Counted from the stretch's first letter, positions 36,150 through 44,617 are shown. The stretch is 64,000 nucleotides of DNA from Dongia deserti (GCF_003574735.1 NZ_QORW01000016.1:1-64000); one strand, 5' to 3'. Translations and numbers: made by a program. Notes: a model not told the origin generated them from the sequence alone.

Positions 36150-37934
36150 ATGACCGCCGCAACTTCCCAGCCAACACCGAAAACCGCCTCTCATATCCTT
36201 CTGGACGTGCTGGAACAGTGGGGCATCGACACGATCTATGGCCTGCCCGGAGATGGCATCAACGGCATCATGGAAGCCCTGCGCCAGCGCCAGGATCGCA
36301 TCCGCTTCATCCTCGCGCGCAACGAGGAAGGTGCCGCGTTCATGGCCTGCGCCCACGCCAAGTGGACCTGCAAGCTCGGCTGCTGCCTCGCCACCACCGG
36401 TCCGGGCGGCGTGCATCTGCTGAACGGCCTCTACGATGCCAAGTTCGACCGCGCGCCAGTCCTCGCCATCACCGGCCTGCCTTACCAGGACCTGATGCAG
36501 ACCTCCACCCAGCAGGATATCGACCATACGCGCCTGTTCAGCGACGTCGCTGCCTATTCCACGGCGATCTTCAACGCGGCCCATATCGAGAACGCCGCAT
36601 CGCTCGCGTGTCGCACGGCGCTGGCGCGCCGCGGCGTCGCCCATATCGCCATCCCGGTCGACGTGCAGGAGGAGAAGATCGAGGAAGCAAAGCCTTCGCC
36701 CCGCAACAAGCCGCACCACGTCAGCACTGCCTATGTCGAGGCCGAACGCCACCCCAAGCCGGAGGCGATCGAGCGCGCCGCCGAGGTTTTGAGGAATGGC
36801 GAGAAGGTCGTCATCCTGGCGGGACAGGGTGCCATGCATGCGCGTGTCGAATTGCTGGAGATCGCGGAGCTGCTCGGCGCGCCCATCGTGAAGGCGCTGC
36901 TCGGCAAGGCGGCGGCGCCCGATCACCATCCCATGGTCATGGGCGGGGTCGGCTATCTCGGCACGCGGCCGTCGCAGCAGGCGCTCGAGGAATGCGACAC
37001 GCTGCTGATCGTCGGCTCCAACTTCCCTTACATCGAATACTATCCGAAGCCGGGCCAGGCGCGCGCAGTCCAGATCGATATCGATCCCACACGTATCAGC
37101 CTGCGCTATCCGATCGAGGTGCCGATCGTGGGCGATGCCGCGCTCAGCCTGCGGGCACTGATCAACAAGCTGACCCCGCGCGATGACCGCAACTTCCTCC
37201 GGCAAATTCAGACCGCCAAGGAGGAATGGCTGACCTCGCTCGAGGATGGTGCTGAACGGCCGGGACAGCCGCTGAAGCCGCAGCGCGTGGTGCGCGACCT
37301 CAATCTGCGCCTGGCGGAGGATGCGATCATCGTCACCGATTGCGGCCACAACACCGGGCTGGCAGCGCAATACGTGATGATGCGAACGAACCAATTGTTC
37401 GGCGTCTCCGGCACGCTCGCCTGCATGGGTGCGGGTGTGCCCTACGCGATCGCGGCCGCGCTCGTTTATCCGGGGCGCCAGGTGGTGGCGATCGTCGGTG
37501 ATGGCGGTCTGTCCATGTCGCTGGGAGAGTTGGCGACCTGCCGCAAATACGACCTGCCAATCAAGATCGTGGTCATCAACAATTCCTCGCTCGGCCAGAT
37601 CCAGTGGGAGCAGATGATGTTCTTGGGACACCCGGAATTCGCCTGCTCCCTCGGCTCCGTCGATTTCGCGAGGATCGCCGAAGCATGCGGCCTCAAGGGC
37701 CTACGTATCACCCGTTCCGACGATTGCGCCGCCATCATGGATGAAGCCTTCGCGCATGCCGGCCCCGTGCTGGTCGATGCGGTGGTGGATGCTGCCGAGC
37801 CGATGCTGCCGCCCAAGCGCCGCGAGAATTACGTCGAGAACATGAACAAGGCTCTGCAGCAGATGCCGCAGGCACGCGGAGAGATCGAGCGCGCCATGCA
37901 GGAAGAACCCGCGCGCACCGCCTTGCAGCCCTGA
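36150..37934 (+). CDS. Pyruvate-oxidase-like thiamine diphosphate enzyme
   Basis: 594 residues from ATG 36150. YGLPGDGINGIMEALRQRQD and RNEEGAAFMACAHAKWTCKL near the start (catalytic glutamate), a central domain with VVILAGQGAMHARVEL, and the ThDP motif VGDGGLSMSLGELATC with NNSSLGQIQWEQ near 451. Best matches in memory are pyruvate oxidase or uncharacterised thiamine-pyrophosphate-requiring enzymes rather than acetolactate synthase. No C-terminal membrane-binding peptide like that of PoxB is obvious. A 52-residue membrane protein gene follows after two bases. Confidence 0.8.
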   Translation: MTAATSQPTPKTASHILLDVLEQWGIDTIYGLPGDGINGIMEALRQRQDRIRFILARNEEGAAFMACAHAKWTCKLGCCLATTGPGGVHLLNGLYDAKFDRAPVLAITGLPYQDLMQTSTQQDIDHTRLFSDVAAYSTAIFNAAHIENAASLACRTALARRGVAHIAIPVDVQEEKIEEAKPSPRNKPHHVSTAYVEAERHPKPEAIERAAEVLRNGEKVVILAGQGAMHARVELLEIAELLGAPIVKALLGKAAAPDHHPMVMGGVGYLGTRPSQQALEECDTLLIVGSNFPYIEYYPKPGQARAVQIDIDPTRISLRYPIEVPIVGDAALSLRALINKLTPRDDRNFLRQIQTAKEEWLTSLEDGAERPGQPLKPQRVVRDLNLRLAEDAIIVTDCGHNTGLAAQYVMMRTNQLFGVSGTLACMGAGVPYAIAAALVYPGRQVVAIVGDGGLSMSLGELATCRKYDLPIKIVVINNSSLGQIQWEQMMFLGHPEFACSLGSVDFARIAEACGLKGLRITRSDDCAAIMDEAFAHAGPVLVDAVVDAAEPMLPPKRRENYVENMNKALQQMPQARGEIERAMQEEPARTALQP

Positions 37935-37936
37935 CC

Positions 37937-38095
37937 ATGCCGGATACGAAACCTGACCGCCCCGAGCCCTACCCCGCCGAGAAGGCGCGCGGTGGTGAGA
38001 TCATCCTGCGCAAGCGCTGGCAGCGCATTGTCTTCTTCGGCGCGCTCGCCGTTGCTGTGCTGCTCGGCCTCTTGCTGTCGCTGTGGGGACGTTAA
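37937..38095 (+). CDS. 52-residue single-pass membrane protein
   Basis: Begins MPDTKPDRPEPYPAEKARGG, then EIILRKRWQRIVFFGAL and a hydrophobic AVAVLLGLLLSLWGR end. The PAEKARGGEIILR stretch before one C-terminal membrane helix is familiar from short alphaproteobacterial proteins. Start ATG lies 2 bases after the stop of the ThDP enzyme, so the two are co-transcribed, which fits a membrane partner of that enzyme. That partnership is inference. Easily missed by gene finders because of length. Confidence 0.7.
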   Translation: MPDTKPDRPEPYPAEKARGGEIILRKRWQRIVFFGALAVAVLLGLLLSLWGR

Positions 38096-38416
38096 TCCCT
38101 CAACTGCCCGGCAGTTCCAGTCGTGCGCAGACGTGGGCCGCGGCGACAACGAAGCCGGCGACGACGATGGCGGCACCCGAACAGGGGTTTGGCGAAGCGC
38201 CCGGCGCCCTGACCCGGACGACGGCAGCCGGACCAGGGCTCCGGCGACCCCGCCTGCCCCTGGTGGCCGCGCCGGCGGCCTCGGGAAAGGCGTGCACCCC
38301 CCGGCCACCCCCTTCCCCCCGCTTTCTCGGCTGTGGCATAATGGCTTCAGCGCAATCGGGCTCGTCTCGATTGCGTGCTTTTATTTCAAGTGCTTAACAA
38401 CTTACAGGAGCCTTCC
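38096..38416. other. 321-base GC-rich leader region before infC
   Basis: No gene seen; long frames here are GC shadows. It contains a CCCCCC-rich tract around 38297-38320, a CATAAT possible -10 box near 38337-38342 without a clear -35, and the hairpin at 38351-38375. Likely holds the infC promoter and leader. Confidence 0.4.
38351..38375 (+). promoter_or_regulatory. Hairpin in the infC leader
   Basis: CGCAATCG (38351-38358) and CGATTGCG (38368-38375), exact 8-base arms with a 9-base loop, followed by TGCTTTTATTT. It could be an intrinsic terminator or attenuator 41 bases before the infC start. Confidence 0.4.
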
Positions 38417-38959
38417 ATAGCTAGATTGCCTGCCCAGGAGCCCGCGCCGTCCCGCAGTGATGGACCGCGCGTCAATCACCAGATCAACGTCCCGCAAGTG
38501 CGCTTGGTGCGCGAGGACGGCACCATGGTGGGGGTAGTAGCGACCCGAGAAGCCATCAGCATGGCCGCCGACGCCGGCCTTGATCTGGTTGAGGTCTCGC
38601 CCAACGCGACGCCGCCGGTTTGCAAGATCCTCGACTTCGGCAAGTTCAAATACGAAGAACAGAAGCGCAAGAACGAGGCGCGCAAGAAGCAGAAGGTCAT
38701 CGAGGTCAAGGAGATCAAGCTGCGCCCCGGCATCGACACGCACGATTACGACGTGAAGATGCGCAGCATCCACCGCTTCCTCGAGGAAGGCGACAAGGTG
38801 AAGGTCACCATGCGCTTTCGCGGCCGCGAGATGGCGCACCAGGAACTGGGCGCGAAGGTGCTGGATCGGGTGAAGCAGGATCTGGATGCCATCGCCAAGG
38901 TCGAAAGCGCGCCCAAGATGGAGGGCCGCCAGATGATCATGGTGATCTCGCCGAAATAG
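38417..38959 (+). CDS. infC: Translation initiation factor IF-3
   Basis: 180 residues if read from ATA 38417. N-domain: [61 protein letters not shown]-domain: [38 protein letters not shown] and [16 protein letters not shown]-3 prevents subunit joining and checks the start codon. AGGAG (38406-38410) is 6 bases before ATA 38417; the next candidates are TTG 38426 (15 bases away) and a distant GTG 38375 that would add a nonsense N-terminus. A rare start codon is known for infC elsewhere, where IF-3 represses its own translation. Confidence 0.92.
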   Translation: MARLPAQEPAPSRSDGPRVNHQINVPQVRLVREDGTMVGVVATREAISMAADAGLDLVEVSPNATPPVCKILDFGKFKYEEQKRKNEARKKQKVIEVKEIKLRPGIDTHDYDVKMRSIHRFLEEGDKVKVTMRFRGREMAHQELGAKVLDRVKQDLDAIAKVESAPKMEGRQMIMVISPK

Positions 38960-39149
38960 GCGGCACTGCCGACCAATTGCAGGAAGGGCGCCGAACGAAA
39001 GCGGCGCCCTTATGCTTTGCAAACGAAATCTAAAGGCGGTGTCGCGCGTTCCTGCGCAGAAATCGACGGGCACGAGCCTAGCCGCTCTGCAGTTGCTCGC
39101 ACGGTCATGCCAAAGCCTGACATTGGCTCCATGTAAGGAGGGGCCAGCA

Positions 39150-39239
39150 ATGACTGCACGAGCGAGGTGGGATGCTCTCCGAACTCTCAGCGTTTCTGGT
39201 CGCCGCGAAGCGCAGCACCTATGCGTCCGCGAGCGATGA
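39150..39239 (+). CDS. Possible 29-codon leader frame overlapping the DUF5680 gene
   Basis: ATG 39150 follows a near-perfect TAAGGAGGGG by 7 bases and reads MTARARWDALRTLSVSGRRE to a stop at 39239. It overlaps the DUF5680 gene in another frame. The good site belongs to this start and not to the gene, so it may be a coupling leader peptide, or mark a frame error. Confidence 0.3.
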   Translation: MTARARWDALRTLSVSGRREAQHLCVRER

Positions 39240-39639
39240 CGCATCGGTTACGCCGGCATTGACCGGCTCCAGGCAGCTGGAATATCGCGCGGGACGCTTC
39301 CTCTATCGCGACGTCCATTTCGGCACGACGCGGTTCGCGGGCCAGGAAACCGTGGCACTCGATGGTCGTGTGATCTGGTCCATGGTCTATGGCGGCGGCA
39401 TCGCGCCGGACGTCACGGACGCGGCCATGATCGCCATTATCCAGTCCTGTCTGCGCCAAGCCCTGTATATCGTCGAGCCCGCACGGCCGTTTCGGGGGCC
39501 ACGCACGTTGGGAAGTGGCGCGCTGCACTATTCAGACGACAGCGAGGGCGATCTTGCCTCCTTCCGCGGCACCGAACGCGTCACCCGCAACGGCGCAGTG
39601 GTCTATCGGCTCGAATATTGCGGCGGGCTGATCCGCTAG
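39172..39639 (+). CDS. DUF5680 domain protein
   Basis: 155 residues. SAFLVAAKRSTYASASDDAS at the N-terminus, ASVTPALTGSRQLEYRAGRF, then FLYRDVHFGTTRFAGQETVA and a C-terminal half with SEGDLASFRGTERV and VYRLEYCGGLIR. This is the DUF5680 pattern (AK-TYA, the Y-D--FG---F-GQE box, final Y--GG). Function of the family unknown. The start at 39172 is set by homology to the LS-FL-AAK-TYA opening; its own site, GAGGTGG, is very close to the ATG. Confidence 0.8.
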   Translation: MLSELSAFLVAAKRSTYASASDDASVTPALTGSRQLEYRAGRFLYRDVHFGTTRFAGQETVALDGRVIWSMVYGGGIAPDVTDAAMIAIIQSCLRQALYIVEPARPFRGPRTLGSGALHYSDDSEGDLASFRGTERVTRNGAVVYRLEYCGGLIR

Positions 39640-39641
39640 CG

Positions 39642-40583
39642 TCAACCACTCAGCAGCGCCCGCGCCAACAGCACGGCGTTGCGCGGGTTTTCCCCGACAC
39701 GGCGCACGGCATAGGGCCACCAGTCGCGCCCGAAGGGGAGATAGAGGCGCACCTGCTCTCCTTGCTCGCGCAGCTGGCGCTGCAATTCGGTGCGCACGCC
39801 GTAAAGCATCTCGAACTCATACTGGCCGGATTCCCAGCCTCCGGTGTCGGCGACCTGGCGGATCTCCGCGATCAGCGCGTCATCATGGGTGCCGAACACG
39901 GGCCGGAAGCCCCGCGCCTTTGCATCCGCGCTCAGCATCATGCGCGCAAGGGCCAGGTAGTTCTCGTCGATGGCATCGCGCGACTGGAATGCATGCGGCC
40001 TGGGATCTGCGAAGGCACCCTTCACCAAACGCACGCTGCCGCCGCCTGCGATGATCGCCGCGACATCATCGACCGTGCGCTTCAGAGAGGCTTGCAGGGT
40101 CTGCCCCACCGGAATCCCTTCGGCGGCGAGGCGATCGCGCAACGCCAGCGTGCGGGTGACGTAGCCGGCATCCTCCATGTCCAGCATCAACACCGGCGCG
40201 TCGCCGCTGGATTGCTGGATCGAGCGCCCGATCTCCAGCGCGTTGCGTTCGCCCAGGGCATCGTCATACCCGTACCCGATCTGCGTGGGATCGACCGAGA
40301 GGTGCACCTGCAGGCGCGCATCCTTGAGCAGCATCACGGCGAGTTTTTTCTGCCGGACCGTCTCGGCAATCAGTGCGGGATCGGCGACATATTCGCCGAG
40401 ATAGTAGAGCGATGCCTTGAATCCTGCTTGCCACAGGCGTTTGGCGGTCTCGATTCCGTCTTCGACGGTCAGGCCGCCGACGAACCGTCGCGCCAGGGCT
40501 GCGGTTGCGCGATTGGCCTGCATCCAGCGCGCGAGGCCCGGTGAGCGCGCCAGCCCGATCATCCAGCTCTGCCAAGTCTTCAT
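39642..40583 (-). CDS. Proline dehydrogenase, monofunctional
   Basis: 313 residues, a FAD-dependent TIM barrel of the PutA-PRODH kind without the P5C dehydrogenase half. Strand/helix marks: LDMEDAGYVTRTLALRD, VRLVKGAFADPR, PVFGTHDDALIAEI, FEMLYGVRTELQRQL and the substrate-binding end LPFGRDWWPYAVRRVGENPR. Oxidises proline to pyrroline-5-carboxylate, passing electrons to quinone. No dehydrogenase partner gene in the window. Convergent with the DUF5680 gene. Confidence 0.88.
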   Translation of the reverse strand: MKTWQSWMIGLARSPGLARWMQANRATAALARRFVGGLTVEDGIETAKRLWQAGFKASLYYLGEYVADPALIAETVRQKKLAVMLLKDARLQVHLSVDPTQIGYGYDDALGERNALEIGRSIQQSSGDAPVLMLDMEDAGYVTRTLALRDRLAAEGIPVGQTLQASLKRTVDDVAAIIAGGGSVRLVKGAFADPRPHAFQSRDAIDENYLALARMMLSADAKARGFRPVFGTHDDALIAEIRQVADTGGWESGQYEFEMLYGVRTELQRQLREQGEQVRLYLPFGRDWWPYAVRRVGENPRNAVLLARALLSG

Positions 40584-40592
40584 GGCGGCACT

Positions 40593-41234
40593 TTAGGAAA
40601 TGCGGCCGCGCACCGCTTCCATGATCAGCCGGCCGCCCAGCAGGCCAACCAGGCCGCCGGCGAAGCGGTCGATCCACAGCTTCGCGCCGAGATAGATGGC
40701 TCGCGGGCGCGCGGCGGAGAAGGCCAGTGCGACGATGGTATACCAGCCGGCCTCGAGCGCGAAGATCAGCGGCAGCAAGGTCCAGAACATCCAGGTCGGA
40801 ATCGGATGCGGCAGGAAGGCAGCGAAGACGCTCGCATACCAGATGGCGGTCTTCGGGTTGCTGAGCTGCGTCACCAAGGCGACGACGAAGCTCCTGCGCC
40901 AGCCGCCGGCCGCCGTCGGCTGCCCGCCGTTCGTCGGCAGCGGCGTCCTCGCGCCGCGCCAGATGCGATAGCCCAGATACATGAGATAGGCACCGCCGGC
41001 GATTTTCAGGACCAGATAGAGCCACGACACCTGCATCAGCACAGCCTGCAACCCAGCGAGCGCGAGGCCGGCAAAGGCAAGACCGCCGCATCCCATGCCG
41101 AGCGCAGCCGCCAACCCGTCACGCCGCGAGAAGCCCGCAGACGCGCGCACCACCACCACGAAGCTCGGGCCAGGGCTCATCGCACCGATGGCGAGCGTGC
41201 CGAGAATGGTGACAAGGGCGAGCGCGGGATCCAT
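40593..41234 (-). CDS. LysE/RhtB family amino-acid exporter
   Basis: 213 residues, about six membrane helices. Family opening LVTILGTLAIGAMSPGPSFV followed by VVVRASAGFSRRDGLAAALG, then KIAGGAYLMYLGYRIWRGA and LVTQLSNPKTAIWYASVFA. Exports amino acids or homoserine lactone-like compounds; the substrate is unknown. Sits 9 bases before the proline dehydrogenase start on the same strand, so an operon with it is likely and suggests amino-acid balance. Confidence 0.87.
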   Translation of the reverse strand: MDPALALVTILGTLAIGAMSPGPSFVVVVRASAGFSRRDGLAAALGMGCGGLAFAGLALAGLQAVLMQVSWLYLVLKIAGGAYLMYLGYRIWRGARTPLPTNGGQPTAAGGWRRSFVVALVTQLSNPKTAIWYASVFAAFLPHPIPTWMFWTLLPLIFALEAGWYTIVALAFSAARPRAIYLGAKLWIDRFAGGLVGLLGGRLIMEAVRGRIS

Positions 41235-41272
41235 GGTTGAGCTCTCTTTCTATTTCCATAGGAGGCGCAATC

Positions 41273-41788
41273 TCACCGCACCTCCGCAATCCCCGGATGA
41301 TCGCGCAGAAAATAGATCAGGTCCAGCACCGGCGGCTCAACTGTCGTCGAGGACAGCATGGCGTGTGCCTGGCCGCGATGGTGAGTCTGGTGATTGAAGA
41401 AATGTGCCAGCACTTGACCCACCTGCATCGTCATCGGCTCGCCGGCCATGGTGTGATAGACCAGATCCTCCTTGAGCCGCGCCGGCGCAAGTCCATCCAC
41501 GAACGCAACGATGCGCTCGTCCATCGCCGCGCGCGCCGCTTTCAGGGCAGAAAACTCCGCGTGCAAAACCTGATCGAGACTGGTGATGCCGGCGCTCCCG
41601 GTGCCCTCCAGCCGTCCCATCCAGACTGCGTCGCCGACCAGGATGTGGTTGAGCGTCTTCAGCAGCGAGGGAAAGAAGCCGCTGCGTGCCGCCGCGAATT
41701 CCTCCGGCGACAGCTTGCCCACCGCTTCGTAGAGCCGCTGATTTGCCCAGCGGTTGTACACTGCCATCCTCTGGAAATGCGCCTTCAT
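41273..41788 (-). CDS. DinB family protein
   Basis: 171 residues from ATG 41788, fixed by AGGAGGCG directly upstream. Four-helix bundle family with three metal-binding histidines: LKTLNHILVGDAVWMGRLEG (His near 47), then FFNHQTHHRGQAHAMLSS (His pair near 133-137). MAVYNRWANQRLYEAVGKLS is the characteristic N-terminal helix. The family contains metal-dependent thiol transferases and uncharacterised stress proteins; activity is not assignable. Confidence 0.87.
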   Translation of the reverse strand: MKAHFQRMAVYNRWANQRLYEAVGKLSPEEFAAARSGFFPSLLKTLNHILVGDAVWMGRLEGTGSAGITSLDQVLHAEFSALKAARAAMDERIVAFVDGLAPARLKEDLVYHTMAGEPMTMQVGQVLAHFFNHQTHHRGQAHAMLSSTTVEPPVLDLIYFLRDHPGIAEVR

Positions 41789-41935
41789 CGCCTCCTCGCA
41801 CCCTTCCGACACGCTTGCAAGCCAGCATAACAGATCGCCTCATCGCATTTCTGCAACAGGCCTCGCGGCTTTTGGCATTTGACCGGCGCGCCGCCAAGCC
41901 GCTCCAATTGCCCCGTGCAACCAAGAAGCAAAACG

Positions 41936-42943
41936 ATGGTGCCCCGGATCGACATTTCCGCCTTGTTCTCGGACCCGGCCGACCGCGCGAAGACCGATGT
42001 GGCGATCCTGGGGGCAGCCAGCTCCATTGGTTTCATGACCGTCTGCGGCCTGCCGGCGGACGTGCCGATCGGCGCCCGGTCGCGGCGCGCGCTCCTGCGC
42101 CTGTTCGATCTGCCGCCGGCCGAGACACGCAAGCTCTGGCGCCAGAAGTTCGATGCGAGCCATCGCAACGTCTATCGCGGCTGGTTCCCGCTGCAGAACG
42201 GCTTCGAGACCTACAAGGAGGGGATCGACATCGGCCCTGATATCGCCTTCGGTGCCGACGTGGTCGATCCGCGCGATCCATTGCGCGAACCAACGCCGTT
42301 GCCGCCGGACAGCGCGCTGCCCGGCTGGCGCGCGGCCGCCGCAGCCTACTTCGTGGCGATGGAGCGGGTTGCGCAGGCTCTCATGCGCGCGCTGGCGCGC
42401 GGCCTCGGCCTGCGGGAGGGTATTTTCGATGATGCCTTTGCGCGCGGGATCTCCACACTGCGCCTGATCCATTATCCGGTGCGGCCACCGGAATCCATGA
42501 TCGGGGTTCCGGAGGACCGCTTGTGGGTCACGCTCGACGGCCAACGCCACTATCTGCTCGGCCGGACGCATGTGGATTCAGGGCTGATGACACTGCTGGC
42601 ACAGGATGGCGTGCCTGGCCTGCAGGCGCGTGCCGCCGATGGCGCCTGGATCGATATCCCGCCCGAAGAGGGAACGCTGGCGGTCAATTTCGGAAAGCTG
42701 CTGGAGAAATGGACCGGCGGTCGCATCAAGGCGACCGAGCATCGGGTGATCGGCCGCGCGGAAGAGCGGTTTTCGATCCCGTTCTTCCATGACGCCAGAG
42801 CCGATGCATTGATCGAGCCCTTGCCCTTGCCAGGGATCGAGCCATTCACGCCGTTCTATTTCGGCGATTATCTGTGGTCGACCATGACCAAGTTCGTCGA
42901 GTTCCAGGGCCTTGAGGGATTGCGTCGCCCTCAAGGCCGATAG
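41936..42943 (+). CDS. 2-oxoglutarate/Fe(II) oxygenase of the isopenicillin N synthase family
   Basis: 335 residues from ATG 41936. N-terminal DIOX domain (IDISALFSDPADRAKTDVAI, SIGFMTVCGLP), C-terminal double-stranded beta-helix with the iron ligands in GRTHVDSGLMTLLAQD (H-x-D) and IKATEHRVIG (distal His), and RFSIPFF carrying the Arg-x-Ser that binds 2-oxoglutarate. Substrate unknown; bacterial members hydroxylate or desaturate small molecules. Single gene, no biosynthetic neighbours. The start has no strong ribosome-binding site. Confidence 0.87.
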   Translation: MVPRIDISALFSDPADRAKTDVAILGAASSIGFMTVCGLPADVPIGARSRRALLRLFDLPPAETRKLWRQKFDASHRNVYRGWFPLQNGFETYKEGIDIGPDIAFGADVVDPRDPLREPTPLPPDSALPGWRAAAAAYFVAMERVAQALMRALARGLGLREGIFDDAFARGISTLRLIHYPVRPPESMIGVPEDRLWVTLDGQRHYLLGRTHVDSGLMTLLAQDGVPGLQARAADGAWIDIPPEEGTLAVNFGKLLEKWTGGRIKATEHRVIGRAEERFSIPFFHDARADALIEPLPLPGIEPFTPFYFGDYLWSTMTKFVEFQGLEGLRRPQGR

Positions 42944-42954
42944 ATCGTTCGCGA

Positions 42955-43191
42955 TCACGACCGCCAGAACGGCTTCTCCACCACGTGCTCGACGTCGGCG
43001 CGGCTGACGCCGATATCCTTCAGCATGGTGTCGCTGAGCCCGGCCAGCTGCCGCCGCTCGCGCATGCGCTCCAGCCAGGCAATCGGCGTCTCGATGATGC
43101 GATCCAGGACGGGTGCCAGGTCGCTGGCGACGATCTGCGCCAGACCACTCCGCGGAACCAGGTCCAACATACCGTGTGCTTGGTACTTCAT
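42955..43191 (-). CDS. DUF1127 protein, copy 1
   Basis: 78 residues. The C-terminal two-thirds is the DUF1127 module: LERMRERRQLAGLSDTMLKD, then IGVSRADVEHVVEKPFWRS. AAGGAGATGGACC precedes the ATG. Small DUF1127 proteins in alphaproteobacteria act in phosphate/carbon metabolism and in RNA-binding turnover of small RNAs; which applies here is unknown. Paired with a second copy 143 bases upstream on the same strand. Confidence 0.85.
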   Translation of the reverse strand: MKYQAHGMLDLVPRSGLAQIVASDLAPVLDRIIETPIAWLERMRERRQLAGLSDTMLKDIGVSRADVEHVVEKPFWRS

Positions 43192-43334
43192 GGTCCATCT
43201 CCTTCTGTCGAGTGGTCCTTGCGCGGCGCTTCACAGGGGTCGGGTGAGAGCTGGCCGCCCCTGTCCCTCGCGCCGCGCTTGGACTGGACGGCCGTTGGGC
43301 CGTCCCGGAAAACGCATGGAACTCGTGTTCGCCG

Positions 43335-43559
43335 TCACGGCCGCCAGAACGGCTTGGTGCTGATGGCTTCGACGTCGGCCCGGTTGAGGCCGATATCGTT
43401 CAGCAAATGATCGTCAAGTTCCGACAGGTGCCGGCGCTCTGCCGCCCGCTCCGCCCAGACGAAGGGGGTCTCGAGCAGGCGGTCCAGAACCGCGACGATC
43501 TCGTGCCCGACACCGCGCGACAAGCCGTTGATCGGGCTTGAAAAGACGTTGGACTTCAT
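43335..43559 (-). CDS. DUF1127 protein, copy 2
   Basis: 74 residues, same organisation as copy 1: variable N-terminus, then WAERAAERRHLSELDDHLLN and DIGLNRADVEAISTKPFWRP. The ending PFWR is identical in both copies. GAGGTGAGCT precedes the ATG. Divergent from the LysR-type gene at 43691, whose candidate operator lies between them, so it may be under that regulator. Confidence 0.85.
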   Translation of the reverse strand: MKSNVFSSPINGLSRGVGHEIVAVLDRLLETPFVWAERAAERRHLSELDDHLLNDIGLNRADVEAISTKPFWRP

Positions 43560-43656
43560 AGCTCACCTCACAGGTCTCTCTATGGCGTCATCGCCGTTGA
43601 GATGGAGAATGGGCTTGATTCCCAGCGCGGACAAACGATAGTTTCTCAGAATTCCT

Positions 43657-43681
43657 GTTAGAAAAATTGACACGTTAGAAA
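43657..43681 (+). promoter_or_regulatory. Direct repeat before the LysR-type gene
   Basis: GTTAGAAA occurs twice (43657-43664 and 43674-43681), 17 bases apart start to start, just before the ATG at 43691, with TTTCTCAG as a partial mirror at 43642. Candidate binding site of the LysR-type regulator in the divergent region. Confidence 0.4.
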
Positions 43682-43690
43682 GGGCCTGCA

Positions 43691-44617
43691 ATGCGCCTTC
43701 CGCCCTTGAAATCAGTGCACTATTTCGAAGCCGCCGCCCGGCTGCAGAGCTTCACCAAGGCGGCGCAGGAACTGAACGTCACGCACAGCGCCATCAGCCA
43801 TCAGATCAAGGCTCTGGAAGAGTGGCTGGGCCAGCCCTTGTTCGAGCGCAAGACCCGACAAGTGCGCTTGACGGAAGCCGGCAAGCGTTTCCTGGGGCCG
43901 GTCAAGACCGCGTTCGAGCAGCTGGCAGACGGTGCTGCGGAGGTCACGCGCTTCGGAAAGGATCGGCCGCTCACCGTGACGGCGTTGCCGTCGCTGTCCG
44001 CCAAATGGCTGGTGCCGCGCCTGTCCGACTTCCAGCGCCGCCATCCGGAGATCCAGGTGCGCCTTTCCGCCACCAGCACGGTGGAGCAGATCGGCGGGCG
44101 CGACATCGATCTCGGCATCCGCTTCGGCCGCGGCCAGTGGGACAATCTGGAAAGCGAGTTGCTGGCGAGGAACGACATCTATCCGGTCTGCGCGCCCGGC
44201 CTCTTGACCCCCGACAAGCCGATTCGGGAGCCGCGCGACGTCCTGCAATATCCGCTGCTGACCGACAGCGACTGGATGCGCTCCGGCTTTGACGAATGGT
44301 CCGATTGGCTGAAAGGCGCCGGTTTTCCGGAGGCGAAGATCAAATCCAACCTCAGCCTCAACTTCTCCAACCTATTGATCCAGGCGGCGATCGACGGGCT
44401 CGGCATCGCCATGGGCAATGTCATCAATGCCGGCGATGACCTGCGCCACGGGCGCCTCATCAAGCCGATCGACTTCACCGTCCAGACCGACACCGGCTAT
44501 TGGATCGTTTACGCCAAGGGCGCCTTGAATCAGCCGAAGATCAAGGCGTTCCGCGACTGGCTGATGGAACAGGCCAGCGGGCACGTGGAAGTGTGCAAGG
44601 AAGCGAAGGTGGCATGA
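43691..44617 (+). CDS. LysR-family regulator, GcvA-like
   Basis: 308 residues. N-terminal winged helix-turn-helix LKSVHYFEAAARLQSFTKAA and ELNVTHSAISHQIKALEEWL typical of GcvA-type regulators, then a periplasmic-binding-like effector domain (RPLTVTALPSLSAKWLVPRL, RHPEIQVRLSATSTVEQIGG). GcvA controls glycine cleavage in enterobacteria; here no gcv genes adjoin, so only the subfamily can be named. The neighbouring secreted-protein gene overlaps its stop (ATGA), so regulator and that gene are one transcript. Confidence 0.88.
   Translation: MRLPPLKSVHYFEAAARLQSFTKAAQELNVTHSAISHQIKALEEWLGQPLFERKTRQVRLTEAGKRFLGPVKTAFEQLADGAAEVTRFGKDRPLTVTALPSLSAKWLVPRLSDFQRRHPEIQVRLSATSTVEQIGGRDIDLGIRFGRGQWDNLESELLARNDIYPVCAPGLLTPDKPIREPRDVLQYPLLTDSDWMRSGFDEWSDWLKGAGFPEAKIKSNLSLNFSNLLIQAAIDGLGIAMGNVINAGDDLRHGRLIKPIDFTVQTDTGYWIVYAKGALNQPKIKAFRDWLMEQASGHVEVCKEAKVA

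Noticed and set aside
38083-38420. Pro/Arg-rich frames before infC
   Set aside because: Composition follows the GC-rich leader; no start site and no homologous pattern.
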